A stretch of DNA of 64,000 nucleotides from Roridomyces roridus (Eukaryota; Basidiomycota; Agaricomycetes; Agaricales; Mycenaceae), in contig JARKIF010000013.1 in the NCBI GenBank assembly GCA_029378245.1, positions 558,001 through 622,000 of the forward strand, read 5' to 3'. Numbering within the stretch: position 1 is the first letter of the stretch; the number at the start of each line of letters is the position of its first letter. Shown piece after piece: positions 1-11,087 of this stretch. The translations under genes were made by a program, and so were the position numbers. The notes under the pieces are model-generated. The model did not search any database. It saw only the letters and a list, made by a program, of their open reading frames with translations, and was not told the origin of the DNA.

Positions 1-1205
1 CTCCCAGGTAGGAAGTTCGGGTGTAGCGGCGGAGCTCCGTAATTGAGGACTAGCCAGTGGGATAGAGTTGACAGCCTGAAACCAATGGTGTTGCATCAGA
101 ACTGCAACTCCGTTTTCTTTTTCCTGGAAAATTTTCGCAGATTCGTGGGGGCATTTGCTGCACCGCAAGCAATGGCGCAGATGTCGGGCTCGATTACACG
201 ACATATGGGTCTGCGACAGGTGGCGTTGGACTTGGGCACGAATCGAGTTGCAAAGGGATCAGAAATCAACGTGGACAGTGGTATTTCTCGAGGCCGGCTT
301 GAAGTATCCGGTAGATGATGTGTCGGCCTACCTCTACCGCATCTGCGAAATCAACACACTGGCATTTGATCGCCAATCAAGGAGCTGTATAACGCCCCGT
401 TCAGAGAAGTCGAGAAACGAGCGCGTTTGCTAGGAGACATCATGCCCTTGGCACTCGGCAGTCTAACTGGTTATCGGTCTGAAGCTCCACGCGTGTCCTT
501 TGGAGACTCTGCGCTGGGATTCCCAATCGAACCATCCAAAACCTCCGAGAATGTGCGGCGACATATATTTCAAGCCCCCATCGGCGGCGGCGGCGGTCCA
601 GACCATGTTCGTCTGGCCTTGCAACTGAAGCAGAACCTGAGAAGGACCGGTACGGTACCTAGTTCCACCCACCATGAATCAGCCTGACTCACCGTCGACA
701 TGAGAAACTGAAGATTATGGGAAAGAGGGCGCAACGAGGACGGCATATTTGTATACGGCGTTCCACTCGAACCAATCGGCAATAAAACTTGTTATCCCGG
801 GTCTTTTTCTAAAAACGACGTCGTCGTAAGGGTAAGAGGGTACTCAAAAGACGGACAGGGAAGTCGAGCATGGAAAGTTAGGAGGCGAAACATCATGTCC
901 GTTGTTGTTTCACAGCAGACCAAAACGGGGCAGCGCAGCTTTGAGCGCGCCACGAGGTCGGGGTGGGAGAAGCTTTACAGCAGGTTTACGTCCCACAAAG
1001 ATTGAAATAGACTGACCGAGGGAGTCGCGATCGTATGCGCTGTGGTTTGTCAGCGTCTACGGCAGGATGCAAGGAGGCACGTAAGAACACAGAGAAAGTT
1101 TCGACACTGGAAGCTATAGCTATCCAAGGAATGCTTTCTGCGATAACGATGGAGACGCACGAAATACCAGAAGAAAAACAAAGGGGAATCGTTCTATTCC
1201 GAAGA
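1..1205. other. No confident gene; possible coding remnant on + strand
   Basis: I see no complete gene here. A stretch around 390-690 on the + strand reads as protein-like sequence (a segment containing LYNAPFREVEKRARLLGD followed by LALGSLTGYRSEAPRVSFGD) but has no recognisable start, splice signals or family. It may be an exon remnant of a gene lying mostly outside the window or a decayed gene. The rest, about 690-1205, holds nothing recognisable and includes the 3' flank of the MAPR gene. Confidence 0.25.
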
Positions 1206-1887
1206 CTACTTTAAGTCGTCCGCCGGTGCAGCCTCTGTCTCCGGAGCAGGCTGGATCTCGGGGAGATCGGTGACTCGCCCCATGATGTTGTACCGTTTTC
1301 TGCCATGCATCGGCTAAGCTTGAGAAATAGATGATGGAAAGGAACGAGTCACTACTCACAAGAAAAACGCATGCCAATCATCCAGCACCTGTCTGTGCTT
1401 CGCATCCAGCGGGCTATAATCCGGTACAGCATCCTCCACGTTGAGACTCGACAGTCCCAGCCCCCGAGAGCCGTCCTTGCCCGCAAATATGCTGTACGAC
1501 TTGCCGGGGCCGTAAACCTCCGCTTTGTGAGTAACGTCAAAGACAGTGCCTGCGTGGATATGCTTGAGTACGTGGCGTGGGTAGTACGAGGCGACGTGGC
1601 AGGGAGGAGCGGGGACGCGAGGCGAACAAACCTTTGATGGATACGTAGATGGGTTTGCTCGGATCGGACCCATCGAATGCTGCGAGCTCTGCCTGGGTGA
1701 AGGGATCATCTTTGGGTGGGGCGAGGTCGTCGCGTGGAGCAGACATGACCGATTTGGCGGGTTCCTTGGCGTCAGCGGCGGGGGCGGGCTCAGCAGGGGC
1801 GGGGGGCATCGGTGTAGTCGATAGATACCGATGGGCGAGATACGCAACGGGCAGGACGAGCACAAGCGCGTATTTCAGTGATTCCAT
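1206..1887 (-). CDS. MAPR-family (cytochrome b5-like) haem-binding membrane protein
   Basis: Three exons (1887-1632, 1549-1360, 1299-1206) give 179 residues. A single N-terminal membrane anchor (MESLKYALVLVLPVAYLAHR) is followed by a Pro/Ala-rich linker and then a cytochrome b5-like haem/steroid-binding domain from about residue 65. It starts FTQAELAAFDGSDPSKPIYV and continues through GTVFDVTHKAEVYGPGKSY, GKDGSRGLGLSSL and a C-terminal KRYNIMGRV. This is the pattern of the membrane-associated progesterone receptor family (yeast Dap1, animal PGRMC1). Those ER-membrane proteins bind haem through a Tyr and support P450 enzymes of sterol synthesis. The YGPGKSY tyrosines are present. Both introns are GT-AG and keep frame. 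The start is the Met directly before the anchor; an in-frame upstream Met at 1953 would add a less plausible leader. Function is inferred from the family. Confidence 0.88.
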
Positions 1888-3008
1888 GTGACGGCAGGTG
1901 AAGAAGGGATACAAACACGGCCATACAATCCAAGAAAGGAAAGAGGGTCTCACAGTTCTGTATTTTATTGCAACTACTATCTATAGCTAGTCGTTCGATT
2001 ACCCGTAATAAACGCCCACCACACCACTCTCGTTCGTCCTCTCGATCAACTCCAAAACCCGAGGCTCCAGCTCTCCGTCCGCTCCTCGCGATGTCCTTCA
2101 AACCATCATAAAACGGGCCCAGACAGGGTGGAATGTCCTGCTCCCACACCCGATACATATGGCGCGTGCAATCAAACGTCCACTAGCACACGCCAATCGC
2201 TGCGATTGCGGAAGTATAATTCTCGAGCCATCCCAATGGGAGAGGGGAAGGACGTCGACTTGCACGGCCCCACGCCGATAGTCGAAGTCCACACAGAGGG
2301 GTGTATCGGGGTTCTCGACCATAAACTGAACCATAGCCATGGCAATCGGTACCCGCAGACGGAGATAATCCATGTGCAAGAGAATGCGGAGAAACAATTT
2401 GTCGCGGTGGTGGAGGCCAATGCTGGTGTCAGATTCATATGCTGTGGCAAAAGTGCGGCAGTGCGGCAGTTTCTGTAAGCCCCAATAGACCCAGCTTCAA
2501 AAACAGCACCAAGAACCGGTCATGAAACCTAGAGTATTATTCACGGCCGAGCGCTGGATGTACTCACCGGGCTTGGAGTCAAATAAATGAACCGACGTTT
2601 TGCAGGTGTCGGTGCTTGGCGAACCAAACCTGAATTGAGTCACGAACCCCCGTCGCCAGACGGCCGCTTAAATATGAGCTAACGATTAAGAATCGTTTCT
2701 TGTTCCCATCGTCCGAGTCTCCCTATATGCATGCAGGGAAGGAGGTATCGACTCGTAGGACAGGGTTCATGACGGCGTAATGGTCCCATTTTCCCGCCTA
2801 CCTTGGCTTACAGCCTGACGCTCCCGAGGTATTCGCTGGACATGAATTGGCGTCCGAGGCGTGTTCGAGGCTCCGCGTAAAAGACGGAAGATGGCCAAGA
2901 AAGGCTGGTGTATTTGGTTGTTCAGTGTTCGAGGCAGTGTGTTCGGGACAGTAGACTCGAGTTCCACGAAATGTAAAGGTATAGAAATACATACAGGACA
3001 TGTCAGGG
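1888..3008. other. Intergenic; decayed coding-like sequence on - strand
   Basis: On the minus strand about 2010-2420 reads as protein-like in pieces that lie in different frames: a segment with HMDYLRLRVPIAMAMVQFMV, then MYRVWEQDIPPCLGPFYDG, then LEPRVLELIERTRVVWWAF. No intron of normal size joins them, so this looks like a gene with frameshifts. I do not recognise the family. From 2480 to 3008 I see nothing. Confidence 0.3.
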
Positions 3009-3609
3009 TCATTTGGTGAGTACGTCCGAGGCGGCTGAGCTTTCGTCAGGCCAATATCGCACCTCGACCTCCGTAACCCCGATTTCGAGATACGGTAAAG
3101 GGTCTTCAGTGTCGCCAGGCAGAGTCGTGATGGAGGGCATAGCGATGATAGTCGAGACCGTGTTGGATGCGCAGAGCTCGGGGGCTAGAGGTGGGTGGCC
3201 AGGCTCCGGGTCGATACCCCACACCGATAAAGGCTACGCCCAGCTATTTAGCACTGACAATGCGGAGTGGTATGCCCACGCACCAGAATATCCGGCCACT
3301 CTTGACTCGGACTCTGTTCCTTCCCGGCCTCGAGCTCTCGGCCAGGCAAGTCGAGAAAGATATCATACAGCCGGGGTTTCTCCTTCGGTTCAATGTCTCG
3401 CAGCCCGACGCGTATGGGCGTCCTCGGCGTCGGCCGTGCGAATCGAGAGCGGAGGAAGATGATGATGCCGATGAGACCGACGGCGCCCAGCAGACCTTCG
3501 AGGACGTATCCTGTGTGGCGTCAGTTGGCTCGTTGGAAGTAGATGTGAACCGCGACGCACGATAGAGCACCGAGGAGCCCACGTTGAAAGCACCGGTTTG
3601 GGTGGACAT
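3009..3609 (-). CDS. Small single-pass membrane protein, uncharacterised fungal family
   Basis: Three exons (3609-3561, 3510-3284, 3233-3009) with two 50-nt GT-AG introns give 166 residues. A short extracellular or lumenal N-terminus (MSTQTGAFNVGSSVLYR) leads into one membrane helix (YVLEGLLGAVGLIGIIIFLR) followed by basic residues. The acidic cytosolic tail contains RLYDIFLDLP, PLSVWGI and, near the end, LPYLEIGVTEVEV. Proteins of this shape (N-terminal helix after a YVLEG-like motif, tail ending in an E-I/F-G-V-x-x-V-E motif) are, from memory, common in Agaricomycetes and have no known function. The splice at C|GA recreates a codon inside the helix motif, which supports the model. Topology is inferred from the positive-inside pattern. 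Confidence 0.75.
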
Positions 3610-4469
3610 GTCGGTGTGCGGGGCAGCGCGGTCGTGGGGCGGGACAGAGCGTGCGAGACGGCTGACAATGATTGCGACATCCGAGAAGAAGGCCGGCCGC
3701 TCATCAAGTGACCGAGACCTTCCGGATTACGTGTCTACTCTTTGTCATTAAAAAAAGCTGGTGGGTGCTACCGCAGGATGGCGGCCCGTCAATTCGAACG
3801 ACCACTTCCGCAAGGAGATATACGATCCGGTAAGTGGATACTTATGCCCACTTACTCTTGTTGCTGGCATTCATAATTGAAGTTCATTCAAAGTTCATTA
3901 AATAACTCTGGAACACCAGAAGATTGAACGTTGAAGCCCTGAAGCACGGCTCAATATCAGGTTGTCACGGTGTTTGGTCAGCGCAACCCTGCAGAAAAAG
4001 TGCGGCTACAACTTGGCTGCAACCCGGATACCGGCCCACGGCGAACTCTCGGATCGAATGAATGGCTTTTGTAGCAAGGCAACACAGTACTAGTGGCCGC
4101 GGGAATCGTTCTTTTCTAGAAGACGCACGCGCCCGATATTCATTTGAACATCTGCTGCGGTTTTATCTGGTACCTGGTTGAGCCTAAGTTGAGCCCGCAT
4201 CCGAGTCGCTCAACCGTTTCAGAAAGATTCGGCATATCCGAGGATAAAGGCAAGGTACTTACCTGTGGGCTGAATGTACGTACCTTCGTCAAGGGCAATC
4301 TCGCCTTGATCTCGCCTTGAGCTTACTTATTCACACATACACACACACACACCGACCGAGAATTGGCAATTCCTGAGACATAACTCATACGAAGCCCAAT
4401 TAGCGCCAACGGGGCAAATGCGGAGGATGTCAACGGCAATATAGACACCAAGGTTGACATGGGGTTGCA
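3610..4469. other. Intergenic, nothing recognised
   Basis: Flank between the small membrane-protein gene and tRNA-Gly. Apart from a short CA-rich run near 4334-4352 I see no gene, repeat or conserved signal. Confidence 0.5.
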
Positions 4470-4563
4470 GCATTAATGGGGTAGTGGTAACCTGGGTCGT
4501 TGCCATGATGTCGTAACAGCGTCGTCTTTCGACCCGCCGGGGGTTCGATTCCCCCTTAATGCA
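4470..4563 (+). tRNA. tRNA-Gly (GCC) with a 23-nt intron
   Basis: The acceptor stem GCATTAA (4470-4476) pairs perfectly with TTAATGC (4556-4562), and 4563 is the discriminator A. The T arm is GGGGG-TTCGATT-CCCCC (4539-4555). The anticodon stem GGTCG (4495-4499) pairs with CGACC (4530-4534). The loop reads TTGCCA, then an intron at 4506-4528, then T, putting the intron at the canonical 37/38 position with anticodon GCC at 4502-4504. A run of five T at 4581-4585 serves as the Pol III terminator. The D stem GGGT/ACCT includes one G-T pair. Read entirely by eye. Confidence 0.85.
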
Positions 4564-5375
4564 TCGCCGTCTGGTCCGTCTTTTTGAACAACGCAGGGCC
4601 ACTTGTGGGAAATAAAAACATCGGTAGTCACGGAGACCCCGCAAAAATCATCGGAGAAAAAGAATAAATCTCAAACATCTCGTTTGGGCCACTGTGCTCG
4701 CAACACTCGTTTTGGGTCTTGAGTGAACACCAACTCCGCTTGAGGTTGAAAGACTTGGAGTGCATTGAATTGCCGTGGACCGTCATGGACAGTGGACACT
4801 GGCACCCCATGAATTCCCCGACAGATCCGTCCGCAGCTGGACTGCCGGAAATCCTCGCCTCAACGCATCGAAGCTTCGTTGGTCAGCGGTCGAGTTTTGG
4901 CGGGGTCCAAGGACCAAACACCAGGGATATTCGAGCCAGCACATTGAAGCAGACCGGTTCTCATTGACAGATGTCAGAGACTGAGGAGGACGAATAAAAA
5001 GATAACCGTGGAGAGCAATCCTCTTGTCCTGTGAACTTCTCCAGGGTCTGACGATCCGCCTTTCCCGCAAGGTTGTACTGGGTTGCAAGGAAATGGTCAA
5101 AAGGCAGCTTAGCCGCAGATTGCACGGGAGTAAGTCTATCGCCCGACAGCTCCAGTACACCCAGGATTTCACCCTCCGGATTGAAACAAAATTCCTGGAT
5201 GCTGTCAGCGAGAAAATGACGAGACCTGGAATGGGTTCACTGTACAGGGTGTGCTCAGTTAGATTTGAGCAGACCGTCATGAAAGTTGTTGAATGATTAT
5301 GCGTGATGTTCAAATTTCAATATATATGAAAGCAAATCTGAGCTGCAGGTTAGCCTATTTAAACAAGTCTGTGGC
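4564..5375. other. Intergenic, nothing recognised
   Basis: Beyond the T5 terminator of tRNA-Gly there is no convincing gene. The open frames here have no family resemblance or splice structure. The right part is the 3' flank of the P450 gene. Confidence 0.5.
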
Positions 5376-7602
5376 TCAGCCTTGTCGCCGGGATTTTCTC
5401 AAAAACTCCTTGTCTTCCTCGCCAAGCCCAGACTCGAATTTCACAAACACCTCTTCCGCATCCAGAAACTCACGACGAATGATATCAGCTTTCTCCGCTG
5501 AGCGAGGGGTAATTCTGCATTTGAACGGCAATGGTGCCGTTCCAAGTCCCTTCGCGTCAAAGTCAACATCAGCATGCGCAAGTGTCCGAAAGGGTAAATG
5601 CACCTTGTGGTATGCGAACATGTCGGGTTGTACGGGGTTACCAGCTGCGTCCATCGCTGGCTGGAAGTCGAAAGCCCAGATGAGGTTCATGACGTTGATG
5701 TTCTGGGACGGTCCTCGAGTTGAGAACATCCAAACAAGATCAGTGCACGCACGATAGAATTCTCGGCCAAATGAATCCCTGGGCAGGATCTCTATAAAGG
5801 TGCGAGTGAATACTGGCGGAAGTCCTTGGGTGGAATCACTAACACGTCCGACGCCAAAAGATAGATTCGGCTTCAGGCCATCGGCGTCGACTCCAGGTTT
5901 TGCTCCATTTTCCGTGAGAAGATACCTCTCTGGCTCGAATTTCTCTGGATCGTCGTACAAATCTGAGCGGAAAAAGTAGGGTCAAAGACCTTGATGCGAG
6001 GTTGAAGACGCAAGTAACCTGGATCTTGGAATATGCCCCCTGGAGTACCAATGAGTCAGTTTGAATGACGAAGAGATTGAACACCCCACTCACACAAGTT
6101 CACAAAGACGGTACTCCCACTGGGAACAACATACCCTCCGCACTGAAGACACGATAATATTTCAGAAACTGAGGAAACACAGGTCACACGGACCTTCTCG
6201 GTAGCCGTTGTCGCATGAGGTAGGAGAAGAGGAAGAGTGGGACGGAATCGATGAGTCTGCGGTCCGTCAACGCTCTCACTTTGCAGATGAAGATGGCAAT
6301 GCACGCGCCTCGAGAATGAGAGCCTGGATATAACACAAGTGTGGCAAGTGTGCGAGAGTGGGTATCCGGTCCACGCCTACAACGCGGTCCATTTCGTCTT
6401 GGGCCCTCCGCTGAACGTCCGGATACGCGATCATGCAAAGAATGAGGGTCTTGAGATAACTGGAAGTTGTTTCGGATCCAGCTTCCATGAGTGTACCGCC
6501 TAAATACCTGAACGACCGAAGTACACCATCAAAGGTGGCGGTAAAATCAGACTTGAAAACGCACCCTATCATCTCTCTGTGTAGCCGAAATTCGTCCTGC
6601 CTCTCCAGCACGTCCTCTATGCCACTGCCATTTCGCTCTCCCATGCCTATCCGCTCCGCCGCCCTGTCCAACAGGCCAAAATAAACCTGCCTTTGCAATT
6701 TTCTGACCTTCATGGCAGTCCGCTTCCATGTGGCCAACCACCCCGGGACGAACTTGAGGATGGGGAACAAATCGACGGGTGGCACGGCTCCCGGTTCGTT
6801 CAATGCGGACCAGTCGTGTATCATCTCGAAGAAAGCAGTTATTTCGGGTGATTCGCACCGAGGCGCTCGGGTTCCGTAGAATGCTGACATGATGACTGAG
6901 TGGGCGTATCGTTCAAGGTGAGCATAGAAGGACTGGAAATGGGATCGAGTGTCGATGGGAGGCATGGAAGGGCCACTTACCTCGGGCGATGCAAGGATAT
7001 CATGGAGGGATTGCGCCGCTTCCGCACGCTGAATTGGGAACAGTCGCGTCACCGCTTGGGTCCCCAAGATGGCGTGGGCCGCTCTGCGCTGCGTCCGCCA
7101 GAGAGCACCTTGGACAGGCACAGTGAATTTGTTGGTATTGCATCTGTCAGTGGATCACTCACCGTACCGCGCAAACGATAGATGAAATCTACCACACACT
7201 GTTTCAACGAGGTGGGATGCAGGTCTATCCGCCGTGCTCGCATTTTGATTTTCGAGCAGCTCCTTTACGAGCTTCGGAGAAGTGAGGACGATAGTCGTAC
7301 TTGCTCCCATTTTGAGCTGAGTTTCAGGTCAGAGAGAATGGAAGATATGGTACAGGCAGCGCACCGAGTATATTCCCCCGTACTGGCGTGCCCATTCTGT
7401 GAATCTAAAGCCAGGATCAGCCGCTGCATCAAAGGAACGACAACTCCTACTTGTATTGAATGAATTCTGTGGGCAAAATGTGTAAATTCCCGATGATTGG
7501 GAAGGTAGGCGGTCCCGGAGGAAGTCCTCTTTCACGTGAACCGACGTTTCGGAGATAGAGAGCGGCCGCGACGAGGACAGCGACGAGGGAGAGCAAAAAC
7601 AT
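5376..7602 (-). CDS. Microsomal cytochrome P450 monooxygenase
   Basis: About a dozen exons encode a complete P450 of roughly 500 residues. The N-terminal anchor [17 protein letters not shown] is followed by the proline hinge [13 protein letters not shown]. The I-helix is [10 protein letters not shown], the K-helix ExxR is E-T-H-R followed by [11 protein letters not shown], and the PERF-type segment is FEPERYLL. The haem loop FGVGR|RSCPG is split by an intron and contains the cysteine ligand. After it come IHLAENS and a second intron before LIWAFDF. One intron, at the ExxR motif, only works with a GC donor (see findings). The family oxidises small lipophilic substrates at the ER using a P450 reductase; the substrate cannot be inferred. 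The start at 7602 is the Met directly before the anchor. No neighbouring biosynthetic genes are seen. Confidence 0.9.
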
Positions 7603-9379
7603 GGGTCTGTGTCAGATCTGGTCCAGACGGCCACTGGTTTAAATCAGAGCGGCAACCGAGCTAGTCGATGGGGATGGATCGTACCAGAGTAGTACGTAGT
7701 ACAGGAGCTTGAGACAAGCACAGTTTGGTCGCCGCCCGCGCACTAGAAGCCCCAGAGTAATACGGTGTACATATGGCGGTTAATATGGTCCTACGGTGGA
7801 CGTGAGTACGGCACCGAGTCTAGTGTCTGAGCCAGCTTTGCAGATTTCGTATGTAGATGACGGTTCTTAGCAAGGGGGATTGATGATCAACAAACAATCG
7901 ACCACCTTGAGGATGCAATTAATTGTCTGCTTCTTATTTATTACAGACGGAGAGTTTCTACATCGTGAATTCCATTGAAGTGGGATTTCTCTCGAGCGCT
8001 CCAGTAAGCATTGCGCAAGCATCCTTGAGTCCGAGTCAGGACCTTTGACTGCCCCGCCAACTCAGAGCGAAAACCGAATCAAACGCAAATCAAACGGGTG
8101 GCGTACCTAGTGCTTAGAAAACGGAACTCGAACGAAACATCTCATTTGTACTTGAGATTTACGCAGCAAGCCTCAAGCAGCCCTTCCTGCGCTGCGGATA
8201 GACCAATTTCAACTACAGCGCTGAGCGAACGCCATTACCGTCTGTATACCCGCACCACGCCAAGGAGTCGAGGATTCATAAAAATCAACACGTTTCTCCA
8301 ATACCCAGAGCGAATACCCGAATCGAACGGGCTGTGTCAGCCAAGTACCAGCATGGCTCCATCCACAACCTTCACTTGTATACAAACCCAGTTGAGGCTT
8401 GAATAGAGGAGTAGAAGCTTCGAAAAACTGCGTCCATCTGGTAAAAAAAGTATACACTCTACGTGGCTATGATCGAGTGGCCCGGTTCGAACGAGCAGCG
8501 CTAGCGCGATGGATTCGCTATCCCCTACCAATGTATTACCAAAGTTGAGCCCTCGTCTTCTCCTGCTCTGCCGAGCAGTGCTTGTAAGTACAAAGACTAA
8601 CCCGTTCGGAAAGACCGAACACTCGAGTCGAACGAGAGCGCAACACGGTTCTTCGAGCTTCAAACTTTGAACAAGTCTTTAAATTGAACTCGATTTCGCC
8701 TTGAACTTGGATACACACCTCACGCCAAGTATCCGCTCAACGCTATGCGCAAAGACCGGGTCATTATAGAATGATAAATAATATCGGTCCGTGCAAGTTC
8801 TTTCGTTCAGACCAGGGGAAAGCGCTTTCGCTCAGCTCGAGTAAATGCATAAAAGGAATCCCCGTCATAGTATCAAGGCAGCCCTAGGGTTTACCGGTAC
8901 CTCACCTATCCACGGCCAAATCTCGCCGCAAGCCTGGTGTTTCCCGCTCCTCTCACTGAGATCTTGCCAAGTAACGACGGCATTCATCCACACCGTCAAA
9001 ATGTGTACTCGCAACAACATGAGCCAAGAGCTTTCACCAGAGCCCGAGTAAATGCATAAAAAGCGCCAATGCTGCCAACATAATCACAGGGAAGCCCCGA
9101 ATGGAACGAGCGCCTGCCCTGACCTCGAGCACACACTATCCACGGCCAAATCTCGCCGCAAGACTGGTCTTCCCTTCTCCTTTCACTCAATTCTTCCCAA
9201 GTAACGATCGCATTCAGTCACTCGTAACGACAGAAGGCAAGAGGTATATAAAGCTATCCTATCAAGAAAGAGAAAAGGTCCAAGCCAATCGGTATCAAGC
9301 TAGCTGAAATATCCGGCGCAGCACCCCACGCGACCCACCAAGTCGTCATCCGCAGCTCCGCAGCACGGGCCCCTGAGGC
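7603..9379. other. Intergenic with an imperfect tandem duplication
   Basis: No gene recognised. Much of 8040-8800 has no structure I can name. Two copies of a roughly 210-bp unit lie head to tail at about 8838-9047 and 9048-9235. Shared blocks are GAGTAAATGCATAAAA and TATCCACGGCCAAATCTCGC, and the copies differ by substitutions and small indels between the blocks. Confidence 0.55.
8838..9235. repeat. Imperfect tandem duplication, unit about 210 bp, two copies
   Basis: Unit 1 (about 8838-9047) and unit 2 (about 9048-9235) begin with the same GAGTAAATGCATAAAA block. Each contains ATCCACGGCCAAATCTCGCC about 60-90 bp later, then CCAAGTAACGA. The sequence before each unit also matches (GAGCTTTCACC versus GCGCTTTCGCT), so the duplication extends slightly to the left. 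It lies downstream of the GPI-protein gene and carries no gene. Confidence 0.6.
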
Positions 9380-10697
9380 CTAGAACAGCGACACAGCTCC
9401 AAGGAGCATACCCCCAACGACAACGAGTAGGCTGCCGAGTGGCATGCTGACTCCACGCATCGCAGCACTGCTACCCGTGGCGCTAGGGTTTGCACTCGAA
9501 CCCGAGCGAGAGCCCGAGGAGCTGCCTGTAGCGCCCGCACTCGCACCACTCGCACCCGAGCCAGAGCCGGAGCCAGAACCAGAGGGGGCAGCGGAGCCCT
9601 GTATGGTCATCAGTTTTGGAGATTGACAGAAAGAAGACAAAGCACGCACCCCACCGAGAGTCGCAAACAACTGTTCCGAAGAGAACGTCGAGCAGCCACT
9701 GCTGGACGGAATGTTGGGCGTGTAAGGCGGCGGCGTGTTGAGCGGGTCAGGCATCGACCACGTAATCGTCTGGCCTCCACTGGTGTAGGTCCCGACGGGC
9801 GTCTGCAAGTCTCCATCGCAGCTCAAAAAGCTCGACGTCGAGAGCGCGTTGGGCATGTTGTAGTCGCAGCCGACGAGGTCGTACCGATTCTCGCAGTAGT
9901 CGGGCGAGGTGATGTTGTTGTAGCAGGCTTTGAAGCAGAAGATGCCGCTGCCGACAAAGTAGTTCCAGTTGTGGACCTGACCGGGGGTGACACCGTCGGA
10001 GGAAAAGGCGGGGTCGAGCGAGTAGACGACACCACCGAGGGGGTTGCCCTGCAAGTCGGCGCCGTGCGGATCGAGCTCGCCTCCCATGTCGGAGGAGCTT
10101 AGGTTGAGAGCGGTGTTGTCAATGAAGCCAACGATTTGGATGTACGCCGAGGTGCGCATGAACTGGAGAAGTGCGTTAGAAAGAGAGCAGAAGACGTAGA
10201 CGACGACGACGACGCACTTGGATACCGTGAATCGCACCCGGCGCAATCGGGCGGCCACCCCACTTGGGATCCGTGCAGTAGGTGACGACCTTGGCCTCGA
10301 TGTCGCCGATGGTACTCAAGGAGTCGGGCGAGCCCCAAATACAAAAGTCGCTCTGCGTCATCGGTTAGCCGAAGTGTGGGACGACAACAAAGGAGAGACT
10401 GACGGCACTGTTAAAGACGAGGGTCTGGCAGTTGGCGGAGGAACTGGCGTTGGCGGCGCCGCAGTCGTTGTAGCCGAACTGGGGACCACGGAGGACAGGG
10501 AAGGGGTAGACCTGAGATGGAAGGGCGGTGAAGGGGAACGTGAGAGTGGAGAGGATGGGAGTCCCTGAGCCACCGGCGACCTGACGGGGAGCGAGGGCCT
10601 GGGTAGGGGTCGGAGCAGGCGTGATGACAGCCTCGTCAGCGAGGACGCCCGAGACGGCAAGGGCAGCGGCGAGGAGGGCGCTTTTTGAGGGGAGCAT
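9380..10697 (-). CDS. GPI-anchored glycoprotein, macrofage-activating-glycoprotein-like
   Basis: A signal peptide (MLPSKSALLAAALAVSGVLA) is followed by a Thr/Pro linker and a conserved extracellular domain. It then has a Ser/Gly-rich spacer (SGSGSGSGASGAS) and a hydrophobic C-terminus (LGSLLVVVGGMLLGAVSLF) typical of a GPI-anchor signal. Conserved pieces include FGYNDCGAAN, SDFCIWGSPDS, FMRTSAYIQIVGFID and GGELDPHGADLQGNPLGG, which I recognise from basidiomycete proteins annotated as macrofage-activating glycoprotein. Four exons are joined by GT-AG introns after LVFNSA, after GAIHGIQ and after FATLGG; each join keeps frame. Several paired cysteines suggest disulphides. The likely location is cell wall or plasma membrane; molecular function is unknown. 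The strand opposite the Ser/Gly spacer reads as a long Pro/Glu frame that is only a shadow. Confidence 0.88.
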
Positions 10698-11087
10698 CGT
10701 GGCAGAAAGGAAGAGGGGAGGGTGGGAACAAAACAGCCGAAACGAGACACGGAATTTATAATTGATCCTAAACCTATTTTCGAACGATGACCTATTTCGG
10801 AGCACGGGCAGCGGGCTAATTGGGCCGCAAATATTTATCTATGCAGTGTAGCAGCAGAGAAAACGATTCACCTCCTCCGTGCCTCCTCGCAAATCGCGTA
10901 CAAAGCCACACTGGCATGTAAAGTCAAAAGCAAAGTAAGTATCGGAGAAATCGGGCATCCACGACACGGACTTAACACCGCACGGCAGACAGCCGGCGAG
11001 GCCCGCAACTTGAACATAAATAGAGAAACATGTAAATGCAGGGAGGTTGCAAGGAATGGATAGATTGAATGCAGCCCCTTCCAGAGT
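10698..11087. other. Intergenic promoter region of the GPI-protein gene
   Basis: The interval is shared by the 5' flank of the GPI-protein gene and the 3' flank of the kelch/MYND gene. No further gene or repeat is seen. Confidence 0.45.

Noticed and set aside
8300..8360. tRNA-like T arm (CCCG-TTCGATT-CGGG, minus strand)
   Set aside because: No matching acceptor, D or anticodon arms could be found around it.
9444..10102. Open + strand frames rich in Glu/Pro opposite the GPI-protein gene
   Set aside because: They mirror the Ser/Gly-rich spacer and other exons of the real minus-strand gene.
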